From Endomychus coccineus (lineage: Eukaryota > Arthropoda > Insecta > Coleoptera > Endomychidae), in assembly GCA_958510875.1 (NCBI GenBank), contig OY294069.1, positions 161,075,111 to 161,139,110 of the forward strand: a stretch of DNA of 64,000 nt, written 5' to 3'. Made by a program: the position numbers and the translations under genes. The notes below the pieces were generated by a model. The model searched no databases. It had not been told where the DNA came from and worked only from the letters and a program-made list of their open reading frames with translations. The first letter of the stretch is position 1. Each line of letters starts with the position of its first letter. Positions 44,538-55,974 of the stretch are shown piece by piece.

Positions 44538-45675
44538 CTATTTTGCAAAGTAATTCCTGGTAGGTTTGTTTTGTTTCAACATGTTTTCGGTAATTGAAAT
44601 ATTAGCTGCGGTCGAAGTTGAAGTTGATGGGGAAACGTACTGAGCTTCCACAGCATTGTTGTGTTCAGGATCTAATGGCACTGGAGGCTGAATGGATTCT
44701 ACTATACTTTTTGAAATTTTCATTTTGTTAGCTATGGAGTTGTCGATATAGGATTCAGCAACATTGCTGGATTTCCAACCCCCATGGCGTTTTAAAGTTA
44801 AAAGATCTGCCCCTGCATTAACTAAAATAGTCGCAGATGACCTTCGAAAACAGTGGCCAGTATATAATTCAGAGTTCGGTAATTGCAAAAATTTCGCTAT
44901 TTCTTTCGCCATGGTGCCAAATTTATTTATCCCCACAGGCTGTTTCGTACATTTGCTATTTTTGTAATTTAAAAAAAACGTGTTTCATTTGTGCATGGTC
45001 GAAGCTTCACATATTTTTTGTAAATTTGGTAGAATTCTCCTGTGACTGTGAAATTTCTAGGAACCTTGGTTTTAGTATCGGGTAATTTTATTAAAAGGGC
45101 CGAATTAAGATCTTCCATGTCATCAATTTTTAATTTTCGAAGTTCATCACAACGGCATGCCCCTGTAAGGCCAATAGCTAAAGCAGCCTGAAATCAAAAC
45201 CAAACATTCATTTTCCGATAACAATTTAAAAATTTTCAATTCATACCTTTATCAGCAAATACTTTTCATCAGGTGCATCTTTTAAAAATTGTTGAATTTC
45301 TTCAGAAGTTAATGTTTTTGACTGTTTTGGAACATATTTTTCAGATTTGCGTTTTAAAAATGCACGTAGTTTTACGTATTTTGATATATCAACACAGTTT
45401 TTAATCATTAGGGTACTCCTTAGCATCGAGTACTGAGACCATAATGTTGATGATTTCAATCTTCTTGACAACTCTTCAAAATAAACTAACAAGGTATTTT
45501 CGGAACAAGAATTTATCTTGGCTTTCATTTTCCAGTCCATAAAGTTTCTGTAAGCGATTTCATATTTTTCTCTTGATGTGCTTGGTGGCAAATTATTGCA
45601 AACATCTATTGCTTTCTGAATAATTTCTGGAGGTGTATTTTCCGACTCTAAATCTTCGTATTCCATTATATTCAA
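44538..45675 (-). CDS. Crypton-like tyrosine recombinase, two exons, one frameshift
   Basis: Minus strand. Exon 1 (45675-45247, 143 codons) starts MNIMEYEDLESENTPPE and forms the core-binding domain: YEIAYRNFMDWKMK, LLVYFEELSRRLK, VDISKYVKLRAFLKRKSEKY and LTSEEIQQF. It splices at AAG|GTATGA. The 59-base intron ends ATTTCAG. Exon 2 (45187-44538) opens AALAIGLTGACRCDEL with the first catalytic Arg, has a LPDTKTKVPRNF segment (Lys), GHCFRRSS (HxxR), KRHGGWKSSNVAESYIDNS (His/Trp and nucleophilic Tyr) and a polar tail ending NYFAK. A T-run of eight at 44971-44978 (minus strand) shifts the frame once; nine would keep it open, so either a recent mutation or an assembly error is likely. Encoded length would be about 360 residues. 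Crypton is my best family label; DIRS-type recombinase is less likely because no RT is nearby. Confidence 0.85.
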
Positions 45676-45910
45676 TATTTAATGAATCTGAACTGTTTAT
45701 ATTATAACAAATAACAATAAAACTATTTTCGTTGGGTAAGTTGACAGCAATAATTATGCAGTGCTTCGGTTTTGTTGTTATAGAAACGCCAACAATGGGC
45801 TACTTGGATATTGCACGCGAATCGTCGGCGTAGCGTTGTCAACGTGGAGAACGTGTCATATCAATCTGACATGTAACAATTCTTGACTAACTTGGGTTAT
45901 CGTGATAACA

Positions 45911-45971
45911 GTGAGAAATTATTTCTCACTGTGAGAAATTATATCTCACTGTATTGGCGGATATTTCTCAC
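45911..45971. promoter_or_regulatory. Cluster of the same half-site upstream of the recombinase
   Basis: GTGAGAAA at 45911 and 45931, TTTCTCAC at 45922 and 45964, and an imperfect TATCTCAC at 45942. It could bind the recombinase and also sit near the promoter, about 240 bases before the start codon. Confidence 0.5.
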
Positions 45972-46389
45972 TGCGTGGGAAATCTTTCGTTTTGAACGTA
46001 TGAAAGTGATGAGAGAAGTGGCACATTGTATAGCATCCGTAGAAAAATGTGAATTAAAAGTGAAGAATGATTTGCATATATAGTACGAAAAATTATTTTT
46101 GATTTTAAGTGGAAAAAGTTTTTTCTGATTTTCTCGAAATGTAAGAGGGCTATTGGAAAACGGCTTGGTTAGAATAAACTATGGTGAAATTCTCTACAAA
46201 ATTGTCCAGGGATACCTTTAGTAGGTTTCAAATTTCGAGCAAATACGTATTTTTTAGCTCGGAAAAGTTTGTTAGTTTCAAGATTAGTGTAGGGAGCTTC
46301 TCTCTTGCATTGTAGAGAAGAGGTGAGGATATTTTTAAGGTTAATATAATATATAATGTAAGAATGATTTCTGACCTAGGTAGGAATTA

Positions 46390-47090
46390 TATATAAATTC
46401 TCGGGAAATAGGTCACACTAACGCATATGCTTATTATTTTCGTCTTTACGTATGTTTCGATCTCATGGTCATCATCAGAAAACGTATCAATGTCTAAAAC
46501 AAGATTTCTTAAAACTAATTGCATCAACACGTCCTTAACGCACCAATTTCAATAAGAAATGCCCACTTCGCCGAAACGAACAGAAACACAAGTAGTCGAA
46601 ATTGTAACACATTACTATTTTAAGTATATGAATATGTATCAAGAATCCACTGCTTACCAATTTTTTTTTAAACTACGAAGTCATTTCAAACAATGTGTGA
46701 GTATGACTGAAACCAAAAAATATAACACTTAAGTATACACTTTCGAACCAGATGTTAAAGGTTTATGAGGTAATAGAAAAAGGTTGTCAGACCTTATTAG
46801 AAAATTGCTATTCGAACATTGTGCCTAAAGTATAATTTTAACATTATGAAGACATATATAGGAATTGGAAAGGGTTTTAATTAATTAAATTAGTATAACT
46901 CTGACTTAATGATTGAACGTCTGCTCTATGATTTACAGACTTGAAGTCACTTTTATGTGAGACATCTTTTAGAATAATTGGTTTCTTTAGCTAAATATAA
47001 TCAAAACAATGTTTAGCAAGGGCGGTGTCATTTCCTAAGTTTTTGTTTATAGTACTATACTACTTATGGCCATACATTTTTTTTTGCAAA
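46390..47090 (-). mobile_element. PLE-B 3' region copy
   Basis: Matches 16800-17440 over about 650 bp, including the outer AATTCTCGGGAAATAGGTCACA end. No coding part remains except perhaps a few degenerate codons near 47090. Confidence 0.8.
46442..46483 (-). ncRNA. Degenerate hammerhead motif, PLE-B
   Basis: CTGATGA and GAAA remain; stem II is reduced to two pairs and stem III reads ACATACGT. Confidence 0.5.
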
Positions 47091-47514
47091 TTTTATGATA
47101 TGAAAAGCTGTATACTGTCTGGGTTTGTTTATATTTAGGTATTAAAGGTTTTAGATTTGTAAAATATTTACCAACACAGTTAGCAAAATCTATATCATAC
47201 TTCTTTTAACGTTTCTTAATTTTGTCTGAGGCCTATGGTATGGTAATGGTAATGTTATAACATTATCTGTATTACTGTTTATGTTATTTATATATGACCT
47301 TCAATTATAGACGCAGATGCTGCTGCCGCAGCATAGTCCAAATGTGAAAGATTTTCATAATTTTACAGATTAGCAAACTCATCTAGCATTATACGATGTA
47401 AACCTACAAGCTTCCTGACGTAGCAGATGCTTGGGGAGAAAGCTTTGTAGACAATTTTGCTTTTTTTTGTCCGCATTTATAGTCCTAATCCTCAATCTAT
47501 TCATTTATTAACAG

Positions 47515-47642
47515 TGTGGCCATTTAATTTAGAGAACCATGACACGTTGGAGCTTGATCGCAATCATTGTTTAGATAGAACAAACGTGAAAAATATCATT
47601 GACACTTACCCTTTTCTTTCACAAGATTTTTCACACTGGAAG
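47515..47642 (+). CDS. Candidate exon of an unidentified gene
   Basis: A 128-base open segment sits between TTTATTAACAG and AAG|GTAAGTGG, a consensus acceptor and donor. In phase it reads WPFNLENHDTLELD..., ending SQDFSHWK, acidic and aromatic-rich, with no LINE, Penelope or transposase match that I recognise. Entry phase is 2, exit phase 0. No partner exon is found in the window. It could be a lone internal exon of a gene with long introns or a chance match. Confidence 0.25.
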
Positions 47643-49975
47643 GTAAGTGGAAGAGGTAAACGCTAATATAAATCAGATAAAGTCGTACTAAACAACAATA
47701 ATAAAATTTAATAATAAAGAATAACAATTAAATGATATTAATAATAATAAAAGATAATAAAAGAATATTATGATTAACTTTATTATTGATAAGAATAAAA
47801 GACTAAGATCAAAATCTATATTCAAATAAAAGAACCTTAGATAATAAAAATTAACTAAAGGAGAAATAAAACTAAGATTATTGAATTGATACCCATCCAG
47901 GATGAACCTAGTGGATCGAACTGAATGAAATGATTTGAAAGTATTATTGAACTTAACTTGAATAAAAACTGTGAGAACAACAATTTTGATCAAAAATCTA
48001 AAACAACTCTGACTTAGCGAAATCCACCCTTCTTACCAAAAACACTTTGAAGAAACTATTAAATTAAATTAATTGAAATTGAGTGTCACGTGATTTCTCA
48101 AGAAACTAATTCAAGCTAGAAAATATAACTGAAGGTTTTAGGCATTATCCCTAGTATTTGTAATGCGTCCTTTTTCTCAAGAACCAATCTACAATTCGGA
48201 AAAGGATCCCCGAATTGTTTGACCAATAAGCAATAAGATTCCTCTCTTGAGAATGTTTTCGGTAGGGATTTCTAAATCTATCTGTCCTTTTCTAAATATT
48301 ACTAACTGATTTAAATGTACATAAAACATCTCCAGATGGTTAACATTAAGATTTTACATGTCGCTCGCTACCCATTAGTTTCTCGTACTATATTGGTTAT
48401 TGATCTTGACATGTTTATGATTTCCTTTACACAAAACCTTTGTGAACTTATTGCAACCCTCTTAACCATATCAGCTATGGTATCATATCAATATAATTGT
48501 CTTATATTGATTTTAGAAATCTCTTTACTTTTCTCAAGCTACATTTGTTATTGAAAACATCTGGCAACCCCTAGGTGTTCTTTACTGTTAGATACTTTAA
48601 TGTTACATGAAATTTTAATTTTCTAAGAATTATTTTCTTTTTAAATATTGGAAATAACCTGTACATAACCCTTATTACATTGGGTCTATTGCGCAATGCG
48701 AGAGCCGTTCTGTGTGGAAGCCAGCTGCCTTCTACTAGCTTAATCACTCAATACTATATAGCCTTTTACTACTTGTATTAAATGCTCGGCGAGTTTAGTA
48801 GAAAAATATAAATAGTATTAACCAAATGTATCTGACTCTCACAATCACCTTGACCATACCATTCATATAGTGTTAAAAAAGGAGAAGGACAAAACCAATA
48901 GCTTGAGGAACGCCATGCTTCACTTCTTCTGTTTCTGATATACCTACTTTACTTGTCTATTATCTGAAGTGGCTTCGTTTCCAATACAATTACGTAGTCG
49001 ATTATTTTGTCAATAAAATTTTGCTAATTTGTTAAAAATAACTGAAAACCACTATTTAAATTGTATTATTTCTTTGCTGCCGGTACTCTGAACTATATTT
49101 TTTAAGTTTATTGTGTAACATCCCTCTTCTTGAAAATGTTCAAATAATTCCTACCTGCCATAGCAATGCAGGGGTAATGGGTGGCGTGATCTTTATGACC
49201 TCTAGCTTTCAATGGTAACTGAATTATTGCGACATCAAAGTCATATATAATTATTAATGTTTGTTATGCAGCTGCTGTCATACGCCTTTTACGATTACTG
49301 CGTCCTGTGCGAGACACAATTCATCCTCTAAACATGCCGGTGCTCCTCTTCCATATCACGCATCCAACAGTAATTACCATTACATATTCATAACAACCCC
49401 ATTTCTAATCTTTATTATATACAAAGTAGCATAATTGTCTATAAATTTTACTCAAAAGTTTCGTTATCTATTTTAATATGCCTTCAAGTTCCAAGCTACA
49501 GGAGAAAAGTATCAAATATTTTTCTTTACCATAAACAAGATGACACAACCCATTGTTATGTATGTCAAAGTATATATATTTATATTAGATTCTAGTAATA
49601 TGTCCTAAAATAGAGAATAATTGATATAATAAAATACATTCACATTGTTTTTATCGCTCATTTCATAGAAACACTAACGTGACTATAATTCCGACAACTG
49701 GCGTATCATCTTCAAAACATTACAAATGTATGAATGAACATAATTCTGACATCTTCAGATATTTATAGTCAAATATAAGTTAAAACTATCAAATGGGGTT
49801 GCAGTTTGTATATGGGGAAATGCAAGACCGATATTGAATAATATGATGACAGTTATTGCATTCGATTTGTCAACTTTCGTACGAACTAAATTATCTCTAA
49901 TATAGTAGACTTCCGGGGATAGCTAATCTTGAAAAATCTTGACTTCCGGATGGATTTCGCGTCACAATAGCTTGA

Positions 49976-50020
49976 CTTGACGCCGACGTTTCGCCAACCA
50001 TTACAGATGGCATCTTCAGG
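49976..50020 (-). ncRNA. Hammerhead-like motif of a third Penelope-type repeat
   Basis: Minus strand: CTGAAGA core (fits CTGANGA), a GCCAT-CTGTA-ATGG stem with a four-base insertion, GAAA and a clear stem III ACG-TCGG-CGT followed by C. No convincing stem I, so probably decayed. Confidence 0.4.
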
Positions 50021-50615
50021 GCAGGCTTGAGGCTTGAACTGAAACTTCATCCACTGTTCTCGGAATTTTAAAAATAATTTTGTATTTCAATGAGCCTAAT
50101 TCAAATTACATATTGCTAGGAAATTTCAAATAGAACCATTAGAAGACTTTTTACGTTAATAAAAGCAAATGGGGTGCAACTAAGGATTCAGTTCACGTCT
50201 GGTAAACCCCGTTTAAACAGGAAGTCCTTATATATGTCCTAAATACTAGATAATTGGTATTCTTGTGCTGAAATCTACAGGTGACCAACTGCAACATAGC
50301 TTTTGGCTTGTGAGATGACGATCGAGTGTTCAAGCCTTATACTATAAAAAGTATAAACTGGGGGCTGGGCGCTCGTGTGCTAATATAATCAGTCTATCGA
50401 TGCGGCAAATTGAATGAAATGAAATTGAGTGAGGCTAAGCTAGGCGCATAGGTATTGCATTCAAAAATAAAATTATAAATAACCTATTAACATAAAATTG
50501 CCGCTTGGACATAACATCAAACATAAATATTGGAACAAAATTGAGAAATAAATAGTTCAGCAGTCGATAAAACTCGAACCTATGCTACGCCACGCTAATT
50601 ACTAAGTTGATGTTT

Positions 50616-51604
50616 TAGTCGAGTCAAATAGGTATTAAAACGGCCGACTTACGAAAATCGAACGATATGGACCGATTTTGATGAAACAAAGTGCATTCGA
50701 TTCGGGATGACGTCTAGAAAAAAGCTTACCGGTTAGTTTTTTGTGCAAATTTGTTATTATGTTTTTAACCGAAAAACACTTTTATTAATTTGCAGCGTGA
50801 ATGCTTTATTAAAGCAATGTTTTATTTATTGAACAATATGTATTCGAATTATTAAAAAAATGTTTCTGATAATATTCACTGAACCACAGAACAAAATAAT
50901 TTTCACATAAAACGAATGAGAAATTTTACTAATCTGAACAACAGCAGGTGACACGTGGTGATCTTTTATTATGTATCTACATTACAACAGCAGCGTGGTC
51001 CACGTATACGTTGCCGCGCCTTTATTTTGGGGGGATGGGAGGGAGGACCGGTTTAGATAAACAGCAGCTCTATGAAGCGGTGGATGCCATAGAGATCTTA
51101 TTATATGATAGATGCTGTGTTATAGTATAGTGTAGACTCCATAGTTTTCAGAAAAATACCTACCTGCTACTCCCGCCCGATTTTTATTACGTATATGTCC
51201 ATAGTACATGTAAAAGATGCTGTGTGGAATATAAAATGACTGAGTAGAGAAGATAGAAAAAAATTTTTGGATGAGCGGGAATTTATTTCAAATTAAAAAA
51301 TTAAAAAATTAGAATTCCATTTTGTTTTTGATTTAAATTAGTAACGACCCCCTTTTAACAAATTTTTAAACATTTAACATAAAAAAACAACCTCCACAAC
51401 CCCTAACTGAGGATTTCTGGTTAGTTTTGATGAAATTTTGGAAATTGATCAATTTTTCGCTTAAAAAAATAATAACAAATTTGCACTAAAAACTAACCGG
51501 TAAGCTTTTTTCTAGACGTCATCCCGAATCGAATGCACTTTGTTTCATCAAAATCGGTCCATATCGTTCGATTTTCGTAATGAAATACCTATTTGACTCG
51601 ACTA
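50616..51604. mobile_element. Foldback element 3 (TTT target duplication)
   Basis: Starts TAGTCGAGTCAAATAGGTAT and ends with the inverse. The arms are about 170 bp, nearly identical (50616-50790 and 51430-51604). TTT flanks both sides (50613-50615, 51605-51607). Inner part has only short open frames. The arms contain the CGATTTTGATGAAACAAAGTG / GACGTCTAGAAAAAA block of the family. Confidence 0.88.
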
Positions 51605-51607
51605 TTT

Positions 51608-52637
51608 CTACTTCTGAATTTCTCTGAAATTTTACCGATATCCCGGAAACTGATACTTTGTAATCGCAAGATTTTCTAGTATTCCGTAACTTATTGACAT
51701 AAGAACTCGGAGTAGGGATAAGAACCATATTTCACAAGATACAACTAGATCAATATCACCAACAGTAATTATGTATTTCAGCTGCTCGGATAATTAAGAA
51801 CCTAATGTAAGGAAGTTTTATTGCGCAACTAAGACGACTCGCACACAGCTAATATAAATGACCCAATTTTTAAAAGCTGTTAAAAGTCACGACTTTCATG
51901 GAAATTTATTTCATAAACAGTTTGTGAATATAGAATCTTCAGACTCGAGGCTGATGGGTATTCCGAGATAAACTTTATTTTCATCGTGGTTAATTTAAAA
52001 TTCATCCCTAGCAGTTCCCGGCTTTATTATTTTATAAAGTTATCTTAAAATTTAATAGCTCCTTAGTGTATTGTCGACTATTTGAAAATCCGAAAGTTCC
52101 AAATGTTATTACGGAAAAATTGTTGGTAATCGCAAAGGCAGTATCTCTCTACGTTACTTGATTTGACGTTTATCCATCCCGTAATTGAATAAAAAGCCTT
52201 CAAAGTTATACAAATTATTGTTGTACAAACTTGTTCAAGCACATTATCTAAAGAGAAAATTCTCTTGTTCTTATTTGAGAGAAGAACTTTTCACTTTTAA
52301 TAAATAAAATATACCCGTGCAGTCATCCGAATGGAACATCTTGTTCATGATTTTGAACAAACGAAATAACATAGACATATCACATGATGGATTCGCCTAG
52401 GTAGCAGTCTTAGACATATAGGTATATGATCTAAAGTAGCAGTAGATTTTCCACTTATTGTTTTTGTTTAGCAAAGGCAAGGATACAGTAGAGGAAATTA
52501 AGTATTGTGAAGATAAAAGTTTCCTTGGAGAAACAAATGTTTCGAATATAAAGTCCCAACGCAATGTGCCAAAGAGATTTCGGAGATTATTATGCTGGGA
52601 ATGGAGACTCACAAACTCCATATCAACATCATCTAGT
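51608..52637. other. No recognised gene
   Basis: Nothing supported; short open frames at 52397-52646 on both strands look like chance. Confidence 0.45.
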
Positions 52638-52837
52638 GAGCCATAGTTCTACGAAATCTGTTCTAAGGCCGTCGCTTCAAAACAAACATGGATACCGTCG
52701 TTGATGCGGGAACACATTCCTGGAGACCAGAACAGGATATCTTGAAGTCAGGAATATTTCCAATCACACAATAGACGCATCGAAAGAGGCATATAACGTC
52801 AAAATGAGATCAAAGAATGTCTAAGAGGAAGTTTCTG

Positions 52838-53545
52838 TTACAACACCACAAGAAAAGCCAACCTCTTTGCTTAAATATTTGCACTGAATTCCACTTTTGA
52901 TCCATAAGGGAAATTACCTTCCTAATATTTCCGGATGCCGTCGTTGGTATCGAAAACGGCATATAACGTTAAAATAAATAGAAGCTTATCAAATGCCCAA
53001 AAGGTTTCCTTTCATTTCGCTAATGCAGCTAAAAGGTTACAACACCACAAGAAAAGCCAACGTCTTTGCCTAAAAATTTGCATTAAATTCCACTTTTGAT
53101 CCACAAGGGAAATACCTTCCTAATATTTCCGGATGCCGTCGTTGGTATCGAAAACGGCATATAACGTCAAAATAAATAGAAGCTTATCGAATGCCCAAAA
53201 GGTTTCCTTTCATTTCGCTAATGCAGCTAAAAGGTTACAACACCACAAGAAAAGCCAACGTCTTTGCTTAAAAATTTGCATTAAATTCCACTTTTGATCC
53301 ACAAGGGGAATACCTTCCTAATATTGCCGGATGCCGTCGTTGTTATCGAAAAAGGCATATAACGTCAAAATAAGATCGAAGCTTATCGAGTGCCCAAAAG
53401 GTTTCCTTTCATTTCGCTAATGCAACTAAAAGGTTACAACAGCACAAGAAAAACCAACTTTGCTTAAATATTTGCACTAAATTCCACTTTTGATCTACAA
53501 GGGAAATACCTTCCTAATATTGCCGGATGCCGTCGTTGGCGAGAG
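52838..53545 (+). repeat. 199-bp tandem repeat, about 3.5 units
   Basis: Units begin TTACAACA(C/G)CACAAGAAAA at 52838, 53037, 53235 and 53434. The units are highly similar and include GATGCCGTCGTTGGTATCG and GGCATATAACGT. A partial, more diverged unit (GATACCGTCGTTGATGCGGGAACACATTCC) precedes at about 52690, and the last unit ends in GAGAGAACCCATTCCTGG at 53540-53557, so the array lies inside an older direct repeat. Confidence 0.92.
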
Positions 53546-53657
53546 AACCCATTCCTGGAACAAACACGGGTGTAAACATTTGTATTGGTCGATATATTCT
53601 ATGTTCATATTTGATCTAACTCTAACTGATCGAAAATGGACTATTTTTGTCTTACCT

Positions 53658-53920
53658 TTATTTAAATTCAATTATTTTTAGCCATAATGAAATATTATCT
53701 AGTAAAATGCTAGCTTTATGTTTCACATCTTCTATATTTTCAGATTTTATTGCGAAGTTGCTGGCGTCACCATAACTGGCAATTTTGCTATCAATATCTA
53801 TAGACTTAATGAAAAAGAACGTAAAGTGTTCGAAACAAATCGAATAGCGGTCTGTCAATGACTCGAAAAAGGGCTGAAGGTACGACATTGAATTTACAAA
53901 CCAGTAAATTTCGAGCATGA
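53658..53920 (-). mobile_element. LINE RT fragment (catalytic box region)
   Basis: 86 open codons on the minus strand: KSIDIDSKIASYGDASNFAIKSENIEDVKHKASILLDNISLWLKI. YGDA stands where YADD is expected, so catalysis is lost. Confidence 0.7.
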
Positions 53921-54069
53921 TATCTATATACTGTGAAAATTTTTAGTAAATCGGTGTCACCGTTCCAATGCTATTTCGAAACCAACAAAGTGTCATATGA
54001 ACTTACATTAGGAAAGACTTAGTTCCCTACCCCTCACTCCGTCTTAACAATTATTGGGTACGCTGAGGC

Positions 54070-54330
54070 CTAAATATCAATCCCTACAAATATACCATTG
54101 CTGTAACATTTACTCGAAGAAAGATATAAGAGGGAATAGGTCTTCTAACTCTCCAGGGGGCTAAGCCATCGAGAGAGGTTGAATATCTCTAATCTATCCT
54201 GGAACCAACAGCTACCCCCAATTAACATCACGATCATGGGAGAAGCAAGAACAGGACTACTGGGATTACAAAACACAAGTAGTAGATCGGGCCATAACAG
54301 AATCGAGAAAATCGTGGGAGGTAACATTCA
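54070..54330 (+). mobile_element. R1/I-group LINE RT end fragment
   Basis: NINPYKYTIAVTFTRRK, GLLTLQGAKPSREVEYL, then in another frame a WNQQL...MGEARTGLLGLQNTSSRSG block: the segment after the catalytic box (NPxKT...F, VKYLG, thumb). Short and frameshifted. Confidence 0.6.
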
Positions 54331-54739
54331 TAAAATGAAACCAACTAGCCACATCATTCTCAAGAATAATTTTTTTATTTATGCATTTATTTAACTATTA
54401 TATAACAAACATTGGTAACATTCAAGGTAAAAAAAATCACGTATGGTGGCATAACTGCTAGAGAGGGTCTGTGTTAACCATGCGACCGAATTTTTCATTA
54501 TAAAAATGTCAGTAAGTTAAAAGTTTTGTACTTGAAAATAGAAATAAAATGCAATAAGTAAACTAACTTTTAATAGTATCAAAAGGGCGTTATCTAAATT
54601 TACAGGATGTAACGCCTGTGAGTATAATAGATGTAAACTGGTTCAGACAATTTACAGGGTATTATACCTATGGAGTAACAGATTTCAATTCAATTCAACT
54701 GCAATTTGATTTTTATTTTTACATTATAAGGTAGGAAGG

Positions 54740-55265
54740 TGCTCATGTATTTATTGAATGTTGTGAGAGGAGATAGGCATTCGAATTGTTCTTGAAAGTT
54801 TGAAGGTTATAAACATAAGAGGTTTCGAACTTGACCGCCTACCTAGATTCTCTCGCGGTAGAATAACGGACGGGATTTCCCATGATCACCGACCAAGGAA
54901 ATATCTATAGAAAATGGAGAGATCGCCCACTTTTCTACGTTGTTCTAGAGACATCAATGAATTCGTAAGTGTGACCTCATCAATCAGACGAATAACTCAC
55001 TTCGGGATAGAATTCAAAAGCTTCAGCGTATATTTGGGAGCCAAACTCCAAACATATGAACAATACTCCAGGACAGGTCGAATCTATGATTTGCTTTGTA
55101 GATTAGAATATGGAATACGAAATAGAAAACCGCAGTGGACCTAACATGTACATCTCCTAAGAGGGTGATTCCGAGTATGGGTATGGAAGGATCCATAAGA
55201 ATAGTTGTACCTGAGATTATCATATTAGGGATTGTGGAATCCGCCTTCCTGTAGAAAATGCAAGC
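54740..55265 (-). mobile_element. Jockey-clade LINE tail, minus strand
   Basis: Matches the minus-strand copy at 57320-58082: AGGGATTGTG-type DNA near 55230, MIISGTTILMD, then a divergent thumb and tail with the AAACATAAGAGGTTTCGAAC...GATATGCATTCGAATG-like region near 54770-54820. Both copies come from the same family as 9656-10455. Confidence 0.7.
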
Positions 55266-55283
55266 TTTGATTATGGTTGTACG

Positions 55284-55580
55284 AAATAATCACCCTTATC
55301 CAGGAACAATATGATTAAAGTACTAAGTACCTTTCAGCTACCGAGTGGTCATCATCAGAGTAAACTGAATTAGAAAACAAAATATACTTGTTTAAATAGT
55401 ATTTGGGGTTAATAATGCCTACAAGGTGTTACCCTCAGCTAAAGATAAATCTTAATTTAATAAATTGCTTTTTCGCTTATACATTTCCATCCCTTCTAAA
55501 TTACCTAGATATTGGTCCATACTGTATTTTAAAAGTGATGAACTTTCTTAAGAAATGTTGTTACATGTATTTCAGAAATC
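55284..55580 (-). mobile_element. PLE-A 3' end copy
   Basis: Order on the minus strand: coding tail (GMEMYKRKSNLLN...), TGATGACCACTCGGTAGC ribozyme remnant at 55325-55362 with disrupted stem II, then the terminal block. The last 30 bases of the terminus are missing. Confidence 0.8.
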
Positions 55581-55614
55581 TTCTGCTGATACTGATGTTT
55601 CACTATTATTATTC

Positions 55615-55855
55615 TTTGTGGTGACCAAAAACCAAAAAAGGATCCCAGCATTCACTGAACAGAGTTCAGAGGCTGGCGTGCTTAGTAATATCAGGTGCCA
55701 TGTCGACCACCCTAACGGCTGCTATGGAAAGGCTGTTGGGATTGGAACCACAGCATCTGGCCGTTCAGGCAGAAGCCATTTTAGAGGAGCGTACCGCTTC
55801 GATCTTATTGAACAAGGAAAAGCCGACCAAAAAGGCCAATGGATTCGTTTGAATA
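55615..55855 (+). mobile_element. LINE thumb-domain fragment (R1/I group)
   Basis: In frame with shifts: HSLNRVQRLACLVISGAMSTTLTAAMERLLGLEPQHLAVQAEAI. This block (QRxxxLxIxGAMxTTPTAAxExLLGLxPL) follows the RT in RNase H-bearing LINEs. Both sides are truncated. Confidence 0.75.
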
Positions 55856-55859
55856 GATA

Positions 55860-55940
55860 ATAAATAAAATTGATCCTAAGATTGAGCCTTGAGGTACTTC
55901 TTTATGCAATTTTTGCTTTTCGCTAATAAAACCGTTGGGT
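55860..55940 (-). mobile_element. Short LINE RT piece
   Basis: Minus strand EVPQGSILGSILF (GVPQG block), 27 codons, between a LINE thumb fragment and a PLE-B end. Confidence 0.55.
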
Positions 55941-55974
55941 AATTTAACGTATTGTGAACTTTCACGATAAATTT

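Larger units (their letters stand above)
44377..45971 (-). mobile_element. Crypton-like element, near-intact (copy A)
   Basis: One tyrosine-recombinase gene between clusters of the 8-bp half-site GTGAGAAA/TTTCTCAC, found at both ends. No transposase-type terminal inverted repeats were seen outside these. Outer boundaries are inferred from the half-sites. Confidence 0.65.
47091..50615. other. Mostly featureless intergenic DNA
   Basis: 47690-48000 is extremely AT-rich (ATTAATAATAATAAA types). One candidate exon and one ribozyme-like motif are listed separately. Nothing else supported. Confidence 0.45.

Noticed and set aside
47688..47993. 101-codon minus-strand open frame
   Set aside because: Composed of AT-rich simple sequence encoding Ile/Leu/Tyr runs; no sign of a real protein.
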